A model generated the notes under the pieces. It searched no databases and was not told where the DNA came from. It saw only the letters and a list, made by a program, of their open reading frames with translations. 23,139 nucleotides of DNA from contig JAEZSL010000194.1 of the NCBI GenBank assembly GCA_023443925.1, positions 1 to 23,139 of the forward strand. Direction: 5' to 3'. The stretch is from Bacillota bacterium (GTDB lineage: Bacteria; Bacillota_A; Clostridia; Lachnospirales; Lachnospiraceae). Below are positions 1 to 8,573 of this stretch, one piece after another; the stretch's first letter is position 1; each line of letters begins with the position of its first letter. The position numbers were made by a program, and so were the translations under genes.

Positions 1-1005
1 GTCCATAACAGCGGAACCCAGTTCCGCCAGATAATCCTCCAGATAACCGCCTAAGTATCCACCCAGAATTATATCACAGTCAAAGGCCATCCGTAAATTG
101 GAGATGGCTATGGCCAGATTATGGATATATTCCTTCCAGGCAGTAACACAGGTCTTGTCACCTTCTTCTAATTTACGAAAAAACAAGTCCAGATTATCGT
201 CCGTATATTGGGAAAGCGTCAGAGCAGAACAATAGGCATCCATGCAGCCCTTTTTCCCGCAATAGCAGGTACGGCCGCCGGGTTTAAGTATCATATGGCC
301 GAATTCAGCACTTTTAAAATTGTCTCCCCGATAGATTTCATCCTGGATATAAACCGCACCGCCCACCGTATTGCTTAAGGATAGATAGATGCTGTTTTTT
401 TCCGCCTCCTTTAATTCCGCATAAGCGGCGCTGTTGGCATCGTTGGAAAAGGCTGTTTCATATTTTAAAAATTGACTGAATTTTTTCAGACTCAGATTAC
501 TTACTCTAAAAACGTGGGTTCGCAGTAAAACTGAATTTGCAGTGTCGACAATACCCGGAATGGATAAACCGGCACCTAATACCTTGGTCTTGTCTATATG
601 GTATTCCTCCAGGAAATCATCCAGCTCCGCACCAAGTCTTTCATAATAATTAACGGTATCCTCATAAGAACATTTTGTCCTTTTATATACGGACACCGTT
701 CCGCTGGTATCAACTAATACCATACTGATATGATTTTTAGTAATATCCATGCCTACCGCATATTTATGCCCTTTTGACAAGGACAGGACTCCTGCTTTCC
801 TGCCTCCGGTAGACTGGTATTTGCCCGTTTCCGTTACAATCCCCTTCTCCAGCAGCTCTTTTACATTCTGGAGTACGGTGGGCATACTAAGACCCAGCTC
901 TCTGGCAATTTCCTGTTTGGAGGTTTCACCTTTTTTATAAATGTATTTTACAATATTTACTTTATTTCTGTGTTTGGTTTCCATCAGGCTTGGTTTTCGA
1001 TTCAT
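1..1005 (-). CDS. ROK-family transcriptional repressor (C-terminus beyond window)
   Basis: Read by hand on the minus strand: 335 codons from an ATG at 1003-1005 stay open to the window edge, so the last few dozen residues of a roughly 400-residue family are missing. Residues 15-70 form a winged helix-turn-helix (KQEIARELGLSMPTVLQNV). The sugar-kinase-like part follows, with a zinc site made of H237 (EFGH) and C247, C249, C254 (CYCGKKGC), and a conserved SNDANSAA stretch near residue 188. The phosphate-binding loop, usually DIGGTK, reads DITKNH (residues 87-92), so kinase activity is unlikely and a sugar-sensing repressor (XylR/NagC type) is the best call. A GGGG ribosome site precedes the ATG and a strong promoter lies about 75 bp upstream. 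The neighbouring AllA-like and DUF5107 genes are plausible targets, but no operator was identified with certainty. Confidence 0.9.
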   Translation of the reverse strand, partial: MNRKPSLMETKHRNKVNIVKYIYKKGETSKQEIARELGLSMPTVLQNVKELLEKGIVTETGKYQSTGGRKAGVLSLSKGHKYAVGMDITKNHISMVLVDTSGTVSVYKRTKCSYEDTVNYYERLGAELDDFLEEYHIDKTKVLGAGLSIPGIVDTANSVLLRTHVFRVSNLSLKKFSQFLKYETAFSNDANSAAYAELKEAEKNSIYLSLSNTVGGAVYIQDEIYRGDNFKSAEFGHMILKPGGRTCYCGKKGCMDAYCSALTLSQYTDDNLDLFFRKLEEGDKTCVTAWKEYIHNLAIAISNLRMAFDCDIILGGYLGGYLEDYLAELGSAVMD

Positions 1006-1079
1006 ATGCACCCCGGCTTTTTATCTTCAACTTAATATAATTCTATCCAAAATGAAAAATGATAGGCTTTCTCCTTTCT

Positions 1080-1108
1080 ATTATAGGATAATACAGGATG
1101 CAATTCAA
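1080..1108 (-). promoter_or_regulatory. Sigma-A promoter for the ROK gene
   Basis: The minus strand reads TTGAAT (1103-1108), a 17-bp spacer, then TATAAT (1080-1085). The predicted leader is about 70 nt. The -35 lies inside the sequence AATTGAATTGCAT, which also occurs upstream of the AraC gene at 5173-5185. The promoter is just downstream of the AllA-like stop codon, so the ROK gene need not depend on transcription from upstream. Confidence 0.75.
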
Positions 1109-1115
1109 TTGAAAT

Positions 1116-1535
1116 TTAGCTTTTCTCTGCCAGGACAGGCTGCACGATAGAATCCAGTTTATAAAATAATGTGCCGACTTCCAGATTTTCCGTAATTTTC
1201 ACCTGGACCTCATCTGTTAATGCAATTAACTGATGCCATACTCCTTTATTCAGACAAACCGGTTTATCCAGCAAAAAAGCGTGGTAATCCTTCGGTGACT
1301 CCGGTTTGGCTGTCAGCAAAATCCCAATTCCCTTAAGCGGTTCGAAACTTTCATAAGAATCAGGATGACATTCCAATACCTGTGTACCATGGTCCCATAC
1401 CCGGAACACGGCTAATCTCCAGGGTTTTACCTCCTCCTTAACCAGGATTTCAAAATTTGTCTCATCTCCTTCAAATTCCAGAAGCGTACCAAAGCCTTGA
1501 AAGTTATTTCGGTTTATATTTTCTATAATCTTCAA
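1116..1535 (-). CDS. Ureidoglycolate lyase (AllA)-like cupin-fold protein
   Basis: A 139-residue soluble protein. Its pattern follows the AllA family: an N-terminal strand region, an LAVFRV strand near residue 42, the stretch LECHPDSYESFEPL, a segment ending in YHAFLLDKP, and the signature GVWHQLIAL near residue 100, matching the family's GVWHxPLLxL. AllA releases urea from ureidoglycolate in allantoin breakdown, but nothing nearby belongs to purine catabolism. The gene instead lies between a DUF5107-TPR gene and a ROK regulator, so a role in binding or converting a sugar-derived acid is as likely; that is inference. The start is well set: an AAGGGGGG ribosome site lies just before the ATG. 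A terminator-like hairpin separates it from the DUF5107 gene, so its expression may be attenuated relative to that gene. Confidence 0.72.
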   Translation of the reverse strand: MKIIENINRNNFQGFGTLLEFEGDETNFEILVKEEVKPWRLAVFRVWDHGTQVLECHPDSYESFEPLKGIGILLTAKPESPKDYHAFLLDKPVCLNKGVWHQLIALTDEVQVKITENLEVGTLFYKLDSIVQPVLAEKS

Positions 1536-1580
1536 TTTACCCCCCTTTCATATCCCTGCAATGCGGGCTTAAACTACACT

Positions 1581-1608
1581 AAAACGCCTGCTTTAAGCAT
1601 CGCAGGCG
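1581..1608 (-). terminator. Intrinsic terminator after the DUF5107-TPR gene
   Basis: On the minus strand CGCCTGC (1602-1608) pairs perfectly with GCAGGCG (1585-1591) around a 10-nt loop and is followed by TTTT. The stem is strong and the T-tract short, so partial read-through into the AllA-like gene is possible. Confidence 0.75.
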
Positions 1609-1633
1609 CTTTATGTTTATAGTAGTTACATGT

Positions 1634-4600
1634 TTATCCGTTGAGACGAATATTAAGAAGCCTTGCACCGGTATGATTTTTATCCAAGGCCAGTACGGTA
1701 TCAAATTCTTTCCCGGCTTCTTCTCTTCTGTCCAGCCCCATATATCCAAGTCCCATCATGAAATGACAGTGTATCTTATTCTTCCTGTTCAAATCTTCGT
1801 CAAATATCTGAAGATCCGGAAGAGATACTGCAAAATAATCAATTTCCACATCATCAAAAATATGTTTTCTGCCGTAGTCGATGAGTTTGTGGAACCTGCT
1901 CTGTGCTTCCTCAAAATGCTTTAATTTCAACAATGCCATTCCCTGGTAATAAATAGTTTCCGGCGGCTGGTCATTATAATACATCATTCCGGCTGGTTCA
2001 CTTAAGCCGGTTGACGCTTTTTCAAAACATACCTCTGCCTGTAAGCTGTCTCCTGAACCTGCATAAGCACAGCCCAGATAATAATAAATATTATTTTCCT
2101 GTACCCCGGTAAGTTTACCTTCACCTAAGTTTTCCGGATAAGACCCCGTAAGCCTCCGAAGTCTCATTACTGCTTCTTCATAATTGCCACAGCTTATATC
2201 CTGTCTTGCGATTTCAATATTACTTAAGATGTACTGCGCCGGCACCCTGCCTTCTCCTCCCTCCCAGGGATGGAAGCTGCGGTCCATAATACAGGTCAGA
2301 GCTTTTTCGTGGTAACCCAGCGTATTCAGCAGCGTAATATATTCCAGATATAAATCATCTCTCATTACTACCAGTTCCAGATGACTTTCCAGATTTATCA
2401 GCCGTTCTTCCGGTGCGGTGCCCAGTTTCTTATGGAGCTGATCCAGTTCCATAAATACCCTGGCATCCGTAACATCTAATTCAAAGGCTCTGGCCAGTTC
2501 CTTAAGGGCTGCTTCTTTTTCCATTCGTTTATTGTAATAAGCCAGGGCCAGATTCCGGTGCACCGTCGGAAAGTCCTCCTTGCCGGCCGCAGAAGCTTCA
2601 AAACAGCGGATTGCATTCTCATACTGCTTCTTGTCATACCACAGGCACCCCAGATAATAAGAGGCAAAAGAACCGGAAGGATTTAACTCACAAGCCTTTT
2701 CCAATACCAGAATATCTTCCAGGCGGTGAGGGAAACAGTACTTACTGTCAGCTGCTTCAGCCAGTCTTATATAGGAAACTGCCTCTTCATCCGCATGAAT
2801 CATTGCTTTAATATAACCTAAGTAGTAATATATGAGAGGGTATATTTTGCCGTCCTTTACTGAACCCAGATAAATTTTTAGTATGTTTTCAGCCTCCTCA
2901 TAAAGTCCCGCTTCCATATAATCAATGGAAAGTTCGAGGTAGGTATTATGGTTTTCAAGAAGCAGGGACGTAAAGGCGGTTTCCTTATTCTTATCGTCAG
3001 TCAGCAAAATTTCTTCATACATGCTGCCAAAATCCATAGGATCAATCTCCAGGTTATCCTGTAGCAGGGCTTTTGCCTTATCGATTATACCCATATGGCG
3101 TAACAGTGCGGTTTTCAGGACTCTGGACTTCATATTGTGGTAATTACGGATAAGGGATTTATCAACATGATTCAAAGCCTCCTTATAATCCTGCCTCTTT
3201 GCGTCAATACAGGCTAACTGGTAGAATCCGGCATCCTGCCAGGCTCCGTTCCAGGTGGCTTTGTAAAACATATCATAAGCCTTATTCCATTCTCCATGGA
3301 ACTTATAGGCAAGCCCGAGATTGTATAAAGCTTCCCCATCGTAAGGATTCGGATTGGAACGGGTCAGCTTCTTAACCGCTTCCTGATAATATGGAATACT
3401 CCTGGCGATACATCCTCTTGAAAACAGCAGTTTTCCGTAGGCATTATTAATCCGGTAATCCGATGGATCTCTTTTTAACCCTTCCAGATAGTAATCCGCA
3501 GGTTCATAAGTGGCATGGCGGTACTGTTCCAAATGAAGCCCGAACAGGAACAGATCTTCATTGGTACGTACTTCTGTTGGTGCAGGAATAGGTTTCGCCG
3601 CTTCGGGCATTTTCTGCAGCTCTTTGTTTTCCGGTCGGTAGGAAACTAACAGATTGCGTTCCTGGTCAAAGATTTTCACTTCAAAATCTGCTGCTTCTCC
3701 CGTAAGTTCTTCGTCCACTATTGTTTCATAAGCTTTATCCGGTGTCATATCAAGCTGTTCCGTAAAAATAAGTTCACCCTGTCTGGTAAGTTCAACGGCC
3801 GCATCACTGTATTCCCCTGTCACATAAGCTTTAATCACAAGCCTGCCGTCATCTCTTTCTAAATTCACCGCCGCAGACAGGGTGGCATTTTTAATTCTTC
3901 CCACTCCCTTGTAAGGCATGAAATACTGGGTAAAAGTCTTTTCTTCATAAGGTGCCATCCAGGCAAAATCCGGCTGGTTATCCGTAAAGCAGCCTGTCAT
4001 TAATTCCACATACGGGCCGTCTTCATCCGTCAGATTCCGGTCCCAGGCTTTCCCGAATTCTCCGCAGCCCCAGGTCCACTGCTTCTTACCGGGTGAGACA
4101 TGATGATCTGCAATATGCAGAATACCGGCTTCTTTTCGATAATCATAGCCGCCTACAAAATTATACTCGGAATGGTATGCCATATAGGAGGTGGGAACCG
4201 GTATGTTCTTATACCTGGAAATATCTACTCCGGCAGAATAATCCATCTTATAGTAAGTACCGGTTGCAATGGGGAAGTTGGATACATCCCGTTTTCCATG
4301 GTCCATAACCGCATGAACATCCGGTGGGAAAATTGACTGGGTGTTTTCATTTACCGCAACGGCAGGGTTTGCCCACCATAAAAAGGTTTTTGGTGAATCA
4401 GTCCGGTTATAAAGCTGAGCTGAAATTTCCAAATAAGCCTTATCCGGATAAAGGGTAAAGGCAGCCATTCCCTTAGTGCGGAACATATTCTCGATTTCGC
4501 TTACCCATATGGTACAGCTTCCGTCTTCATTCTCCGCTGTTTTGAAATTAACCGGGTCAAAGGTACTGGGTCTGTGATGCTGAGGCCAGTTAAATTCAAT

Positions 4601-4951
4601 ACCACCGGAAATCCAGGGTCCGTTCAGCCCTACCAGGGCAGGTTTGATTACCTGATTATAATAGACGAAATCGTACTGGTTGGTCTTATCCGTAGCTCTC
4701 TGGATTCTGCCCCCAAGCTCCGGCAGTACCATTATCTTGAGATACTTATTTTCCAGAAATACTGCTCTGTAGGTTTTATCCTTTTTGACGTCATAAATCT
4801 TATCAATTACACTGTGAGGATATACTTTTCCCGAACTTCCCTGATAAACTCTTTTTTCCAGGAACATAGGATTTTTATCCGGTTCACCGATCTCATAAGT
4901 GGGAATGGTAACATATTCTTCCCAGACCTTTACTCTTTTTTCATCTGACAT
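1634..4951 (-). CDS. DUF5107 domain protein with long C-terminal TPR array
   Basis: A 1105-residue protein without signal peptide or membrane segment, hence probably cytosolic. Residues about 40-350 match DUF5107, a beta-sandwich domain related to aldose-1-epimerase and galactose-mutarotase folds. Visible family marks are LPELGGRI near residue 77, SGGIEFNWPQHHRP near 115 and WTWGCGEFGKAWDRNL near 290. From about residue 470 to the end come many helical repeats of TPR type (for example EALYNLGLAYKFHGEWNKAY and FASYYLGCLWYDKKQYENAI). The biochemical activity of the family is not known to me; the fold and the flanking AraC and ROK regulators suggest carbohydrate binding or processing. An AGGAG ribosome site precedes the ATG. 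The gene is divergent from the AraC gene, and a terminator at 1581-1608 closes it. Confidence 0.88.
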   Translation of the reverse strand: MSDEKRVKVWEEYVTIPTYEIGEPDKNPMFLEKRVYQGSSGKVYPHSVIDKIYDVKKDKTYRAVFLENKYLKIMVLPELGGRIQRATDKTNQYDFVYYNQVIKPALVGLNGPWISGGIEFNWPQHHRPSTFDPVNFKTAENEDGSCTIWVSEIENMFRTKGMAAFTLYPDKAYLEISAQLYNRTDSPKTFLWWANPAVAVNENTQSIFPPDVHAVMDHGKRDVSNFPIATGTYYKMDYSAGVDISRYKNIPVPTSYMAYHSEYNFVGGYDYRKEAGILHIADHHVSPGKKQWTWGCGEFGKAWDRNLTDEDGPYVELMTGCFTDNQPDFAWMAPYEEKTFTQYFMPYKGVGRIKNATLSAAVNLERDDGRLVIKAYVTGEYSDAAVELTRQGELIFTEQLDMTPDKAYETIVDEELTGEAADFEVKIFDQERNLLVSYRPENKELQKMPEAAKPIPAPTEVRTNEDLFLFGLHLEQYRHATYEPADYYLEGLKRDPSDYRINNAYGKLLFSRGCIARSIPYYQEAVKKLTRSNPNPYDGEALYNLGLAYKFHGEWNKAYDMFYKATWNGAWQDAGFYQLACIDAKRQDYKEALNHVDKSLIRNYHNMKSRVLKTALLRHMGIIDKAKALLQDNLEIDPMDFGSMYEEILLTDDKNKETAFTSLLLENHNTYLELSIDYMEAGLYEEAENILKIYLGSVKDGKIYPLIYYYLGYIKAMIHADEEAVSYIRLAEAADSKYCFPHRLEDILVLEKACELNPSGSFASYYLGCLWYDKKQYENAIRCFEASAAGKEDFPTVHRNLALAYYNKRMEKEAALKELARAFELDVTDARVFMELDQLHKKLGTAPEERLINLESHLELVVMRDDLYLEYITLLNTLGYHEKALTCIMDRSFHPWEGGEGRVPAQYILSNIEIARQDISCGNYEEAVMRLRRLTGSYPENLGEGKLTGVQENNIYYYLGCAYAGSGDSLQAEVCFEKASTGLSEPAGMMYYNDQPPETIYYQGMALLKLKHFEEAQSRFHKLIDYGRKHIFDDVEIDYFAVSLPDLQIFDEDLNRKNKIHCHFMMGLGYMGLDRREEAGKEFDTVLALDKNHTGARLLNIRLNG

Positions 4952-5234
4952 ATGCTTTCTCCTAACACATCATTTTCTATGGGCATTCGCAATATCCGGA
5001 CTTAGATTGTGCATCCCGCTTTTTAGCACCATGACCTCGAAAATACTTGTATGTCCGGCCAAACCCATTCCTTCGCCCTATGTACAAGGTTACACGATAC
5101 TCTTACTGTTCGTGAGATTCTAAATATAGTCCATATATTGCTTTTTTATACTTAGCATTATATAATGATTTTAATTGAATTGCATTACAATAAAATGCTT
5201 TATACTATCGATATCTTGTTATAGGAGTAAACAG
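4952..5234. promoter_or_regulatory. Divergent control region between DUF5107-TPR and AraC genes
   Basis: This gene-free stretch must hold promoters in both directions. The palindrome ATTATATAAT (5157-5166) gives a perfect -10 on each strand. For the minus strand the -35 17 bp away (5180-5185, ATGCAA) is weak, which would fit an activator-dependent promoter with a leader of about 200 nt. For the plus strand a second -10-like TATACT lies at 5201-5206. CCGGAC and GTCCGG arms occur within the long DUF5107 leader. Which of these is used cannot be settled by reading. Confidence 0.45.
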
Positions 5235-6077
5235 ATGAAATGTATGGAACCCGGAGTTTTAGAAAACTCTTCCTATTATTTTACAACCCTTTCCCCCCTG
5301 GCGAAAAGCCTGTATTTTTACCTGCTCTGCACCGGTCATTTTTACTGCGACAAAACTTACCACATTAAGCGTAAAAGCTATAACAGCTATCTTATTCTGT
5401 ATATCTTAAGGGGGGAATGCAGCTTATCATTCCGCGGACATAATTATACCGCCCGTGAAAAGGATGTGGTGTTTATTAACTGCTACGAACCCCATTCCTA
5501 CTGGTCCGATACGGAGCTGGAGTTTCTGTTCATTCATTTTGACGGCAGTATGTCCCCTAACTTTTTTGACCGGATTTATGGAAGCAGCGATGCGGTTTTC
5601 CGCCTCCCGGACCCTGCTGCCCTATCTCTGGAGGAGCTGTTAAGAAAACTTTTTTTGAGCTTTCACAAAGAGCAGTATTTACCGGAATCGGATATTTCCT
5701 GCCTTCTTCAGCAGATTTTATGTCTGCCGTTAAAGCCCGGTACTTATGAAAACAGTGAACTTTCCCTGGGAGACCAGGCCACCCAGTATATCAACGAACA
5801 TTACCGGGAGGATTTAAACTTACAGAGCCTGGCTTCCCGCTATAATTTGAACAGCTATTATTTTTCTCATGTTTTTAAAAAAGAAACCGGATGTTCTCCT
5901 TATGAATATCTTTTACAGACCCGGATCAACCGGGCGAAAAAGCTGCTTAAAACTACAGAACTAACCGTAAAGTCCATTGGTTTTGCAGTGGGGTTTCACA
6001 GTGAATCCAATTTCACCTATATCTTTCACAAAAGAGCCGGCATGTCGCCCAAGGAGTTTCGAAAGCTTCCATTTTGA
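5235..6077 (+). CDS. AraC-family transcriptional regulator
   Basis: A 280-residue regulator. Residues about 40-110 form the N-terminal cupin-like sensor domain (LILYILRGECSLSF, then REKDVVFINCYEPHSYW), the type that binds a sugar or related ligand. Residues about 180-278 are the double helix-turn-helix: ESLA-like NLQSLASRYNLNSYYFSHVF, then TVKSIGFAVGFHSESNFTYIF and the AGMSPKEFRK end typical of the family. The start is placed at the ATG at 5235 because AGGAG (5223-5227) lies 7 nt before it; a longer reading from a TTG at 5175 would run through that ribosome site and the promoter. It is the only plus-strand gene here and is divergent from the DUF5107-TPR gene, the most likely target. It ends against aspS with a shared terminator. 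Confidence 0.93.
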   Translation: MKCMEPGVLENSSYYFTTLSPLAKSLYFYLLCTGHFYCDKTYHIKRKSYNSYLILYILRGECSLSFRGHNYTAREKDVVFINCYEPHSYWSDTELEFLFIHFDGSMSPNFFDRIYGSSDAVFRLPDPAALSLEELLRKLFLSFHKEQYLPESDISCLLQQILCLPLKPGTYENSELSLGDQATQYINEHYREDLNLQSLASRYNLNSYYFSHVFKKETGCSPYEYLLQTRINRAKKLLKTTELTVKSIGFAVGFHSESNFTYIFHKRAGMSPKEFRKLPF

Positions 6078-6179
6078 TTCTATGATACACTGCCAGGCTA
6101 TCTGTTCTTTCGGATATTTAGAAGAAATTTCATGAGCGAATAAGAGGCGGTGACCAACCACCGGGCGTACCAATAAGAA

Positions 6180-6210
6180 ATGCACCTGCGTTATAATTCT
6201 GCAGGTGCAT
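6180..6210. terminator. Bidirectional terminator between convergent AraC and aspS genes
   Basis: ATGCACCTGC (6180-6189) pairs perfectly over 10 bp with GCAGGTGCAT (6201-6210) around an 11-nt loop. TTTT continues on the plus side and a T-rich stretch on the minus side, so it can end both transcripts. Confidence 0.85.
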
Positions 6211-6261
6211 TTTGTATACTTACTTAATATTATTATTTATTTATATTATCACTACTCTTTC

Positions 6262-8052
6262 TTACACTTCCTGATCCGTAATGCCGATACCAAGCTCATC
6301 TAACTGCTTTTGTTCTACAACACCGGGTGCTTCCGTCATTAAACAGGAAGCATCTTTTACTTTCGGGAAAGCGATTACATCACGGATACTGTCTTCCTTT
6401 GCCATAAGCATGATAAGACGGTCAAGACCGTATGCCAGCCCGGCATGAGGAGGAACGCCGTATTTAAATGCATTTAAAAGGAATCCGAAACGCTCATAAG
6501 CCTCTTCTTTGGAAAAGCCCAATACCTCAAACATCTTCTCCTGAACCTGGTTCTGGAAAATTCTCACGCTGCCGCCGCCGATTTCCGTACCATTTAAAAC
6601 AATATCGTAAGCTTTCGCTCTTACCTTGCCCGGGTCAGTTTCCAGCAATGCCAGATCTTCTTCCATGGGCATGGTAAATGGATGATGTTTCGCCGTAAAT
6701 CTTCCTTCTTCCTTGGAGTACTCCAGTAACGGGAATTCTGTAACCCAGAGGAACTTGTACTCATCCTTCTTTAACAAATCAAGATTTCTTGCGATTTCTA
6801 ATCTCAGGTTACCTAAAACATCAAATACAACATCATCTTCATCTGCTGCAAATAACAGTAAATCTCCGGACTTTCCGGACATAGCGGCTACCAGGACTGA
6901 TAGTTCATCCTCAGTCATGAATTTTGAGAAGGAGGATTTATAAGTTCCGTCGCTGTTAATGGCCAGATATGCCAGACCTTTTGCTCCAAAGCCCTTAGCA
7001 AATTCCACAAGGGCATCAATTTTCTTTCTTGGCATCTCAGCCTGTCCTTCGGCATTGATACCTCTGACAGAGCCTCCTTTTTCCAATGCTCCTGTAAATA
7101 CGGAAAAACCACAGTTCTTCACCTGCTCCGAAACATTCTTTAGTTCCATGCCAAAACGGATATCCGGTTTGTCGGAACCAAAACGGTCCATGGCTTGTGC
7201 ATAGGTCATTCTCTGGATTGGAAGGGGTACCTCCACACCAATGGTTTCTTTAAACATTCTCTGCAGCAGTCTTTCGTTTATACTAATTACATCATCCACA
7301 TCCACAAAGGATAATTCCATATCGATCTGGGTAAATTCGGGCTGCCTGTCCGCACGTAAATCCTCATCCCGGAAGCATTTTACGATTTGGAAATAACGGT
7401 CATAACCGGAACACATTAAAAGCTGTTTAAAGATCTGAGGTGACTGGGGAAGTGCATAAAAATTACCTGGGTGAACACGGCTTGGCACAAGGTAATCTCT
7501 GGCGCCTTCCGGAGTGCTCTTGGTAAGCATGGGAGTTTCTATTTCTAAAAAACCTTCTTCCGACAGGAATTGACGGGTCAGGGTTGCAACCCTGCTTCTC
7601 ATAATCAGATTCTCCTGCAGATCCGGTCTTCTTAAATCCAGGTATCTGTACTTTAATCTTAATTCCTCTTTGGTTTTACTTTCTTCTTCTATGGGAAACG
7701 GCGGTGTCTCTGCTTCTGATAAGATCCTAAGTTCCGTCGCCCGCAATTCAATACTGCCGGTTGCCAGATTTTCATTGGCGGCACCGGAGCGTGATTCAAT
7801 CTTTCCGACTACGGCGATTACGAATTCACTTCTTAACTTTTCCGCCTTTTTAAAGCCTTCTGCTCCTATATCGCCTTCTTCAAAGATAACCTGTAACAAA
7901 CCGGAACGATCTCTTAAATCTACGAAAATAATTCCGCCTTTATTTCTGCTTTTTTGTACCCAGCCCATAACGGTAACTGATTCACCGATATTAGAGCTTC
8001 CAACTTCCGTACATCTGTGGCTTCTGTGCAAGCCCTTCATTGATTCTGCCAT
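6262..8052 (-). CDS. aspS: Aspartate--tRNA ligase
   Basis: A 596-residue class II synthetase that charges tRNA-Asp in the cytosol; the length is normal for the bacterial type. In order: the N-terminal OB fold that binds the anticodon (MGWVQKSRNKGGIIFVDLRD near residue 30), motif 1 with TPMLTKSTPEGARDYLVPSR near 175, motif 2 with FRDEDLRADRQPEFTQID near 218, the bacterial GAD insertion domain about 290-410, and motif 3 with GLAYGLDRLIML near 530. AGGAGG lies just before the ATG. The Dabb gene ends about 60 bp upstream with no terminator between, so the two are probably co-transcribed from the promoter at 8480-8508. No T-box leader is visible. In many relatives aspS directly follows hisS; here a signalling block separates them. 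Confidence 0.98.
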   Translation of the reverse strand: MAESMKGLHRSHRCTEVGSSNIGESVTVMGWVQKSRNKGGIIFVDLRDRSGLLQVIFEEGDIGAEGFKKAEKLRSEFVIAVVGKIESRSGAANENLATGSIELRATELRILSEAETPPFPIEEESKTKEELRLKYRYLDLRRPDLQENLIMRSRVATLTRQFLSEEGFLEIETPMLTKSTPEGARDYLVPSRVHPGNFYALPQSPQIFKQLLMCSGYDRYFQIVKCFRDEDLRADRQPEFTQIDMELSFVDVDDVISINERLLQRMFKETIGVEVPLPIQRMTYAQAMDRFGSDKPDIRFGMELKNVSEQVKNCGFSVFTGALEKGGSVRGINAEGQAEMPRKKIDALVEFAKGFGAKGLAYLAINSDGTYKSSFSKFMTEDELSVLVAAMSGKSGDLLLFAADEDDVVFDVLGNLRLEIARNLDLLKKDEYKFLWVTEFPLLEYSKEEGRFTAKHHPFTMPMEEDLALLETDPGKVRAKAYDIVLNGTEIGGGSVRIFQNQVQEKMFEVLGFSKEEAYERFGFLLNAFKYGVPPHAGLAYGLDRLIMLMAKEDSIRDVIAFPKVKDASCLMTEAPGVVEQKQLDELGIGITDQEV

Positions 8053-8113
8053 ATTGACCTCCTAATTTTACGCATCTGGACGCGTTAAAACACCTATGCT
8101 ATAATATCACTGA

Positions 8114-8419
8114 TTATTCCCGGTAGTCAATACAAATTCTATCCTTCACCACGGATCTGACGAAGGTGGCAGCTTTTACATGTTCCGGATGCACCTGATA
8201 ACTGTTGAGGGCTTCTTCACTTTCAAAGACACTGTCCAGTATCAGGTCAGCATGTCCGGAGCTGGAAGGCATAGGCTCTGTGATAACCTGAACGGAGATT
8301 ACCCCGGGTACTTTATCCTTTAGCGCTTCCAGGCTTTCTTTAATTATTTTAGCATGTTCCTGCTTCTCTTCTTCTGTAAAATTATCCTGATGTTTCCACA
8401 TAACAATATGCTTAACCAT
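8114..8419 (-). CDS. Dabb (stress-responsive alpha/beta-barrel) family protein
   Basis: A 101-residue protein of the Dabb family, dimeric ferredoxin-like barrels of mostly unknown role. Typical marks are the start MVKHIVMWK, a helix rich in Glu and Lys, the strand GVISVQVITEP, the segment HADLILDSVFESEEALNSYQVHPEH and a final VKDRICIDYRE. The start is set at 8417-8419 because GGAGG lies 7 nt before that ATG; a 14-codon longer reading begins inside the leader and would translate through this ribosome site. A strong promoter lies 60 bp upstream. There is no terminator before aspS, so this small protein probably heads the aspS transcript. Substrate and function are unknown. Confidence 0.88.
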   Translation of the reverse strand: MVKHIVMWKHQDNFTEEEKQEHAKIIKESLEALKDKVPGVISVQVITEPMPSSSGHADLILDSVFESEEALNSYQVHPEHVKAATFVRSVVKDRICIDYRE

Positions 8420-8479
8420 ATAAAATCCTCCATCTAATAAATAAATTGTCAGGTAAATCAATACCCTGTAAGTTTCTTC

Positions 8480-8508
8480 ATTATAATTCTTTTTATGCGA
8501 AATTACAA
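8480..8508 (-). promoter_or_regulatory. Sigma-A promoter for Dabb gene and probably aspS
   Basis: The minus strand shows TTGTAA (8503-8508), a 17-bp spacer and TATAAT (8480-8485), about 60 nt before the Dabb start codon. The perfect -10 and ideal spacing make this one of the clearest promoters in the window. Confidence 0.82.
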
Positions 8509-8573
8509 GTATCTGAATATCACAATGACACCCATTATCAGGAGATACAAAGGAGACTTTAACAGCTGCTATA

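Noticed and set aside
5175..5234. Longer AraC reading from a TTG codon
   Set aside because: It covers promoter elements and the AGGAG site that serves the ATG at 5235.
6140..6175. Second hairpin (GCGGTG/CACCG) before the AraC-aspS terminator
   Set aside because: The stem is short and lacks a T-tract; the neighbouring 10-bp stem explains termination.
8053..8113. T-box or other tRNA-sensing leader before aspS or hisS
   Set aside because: The upstream gaps are only 61 and 27 bp and contain no T-box sequence.
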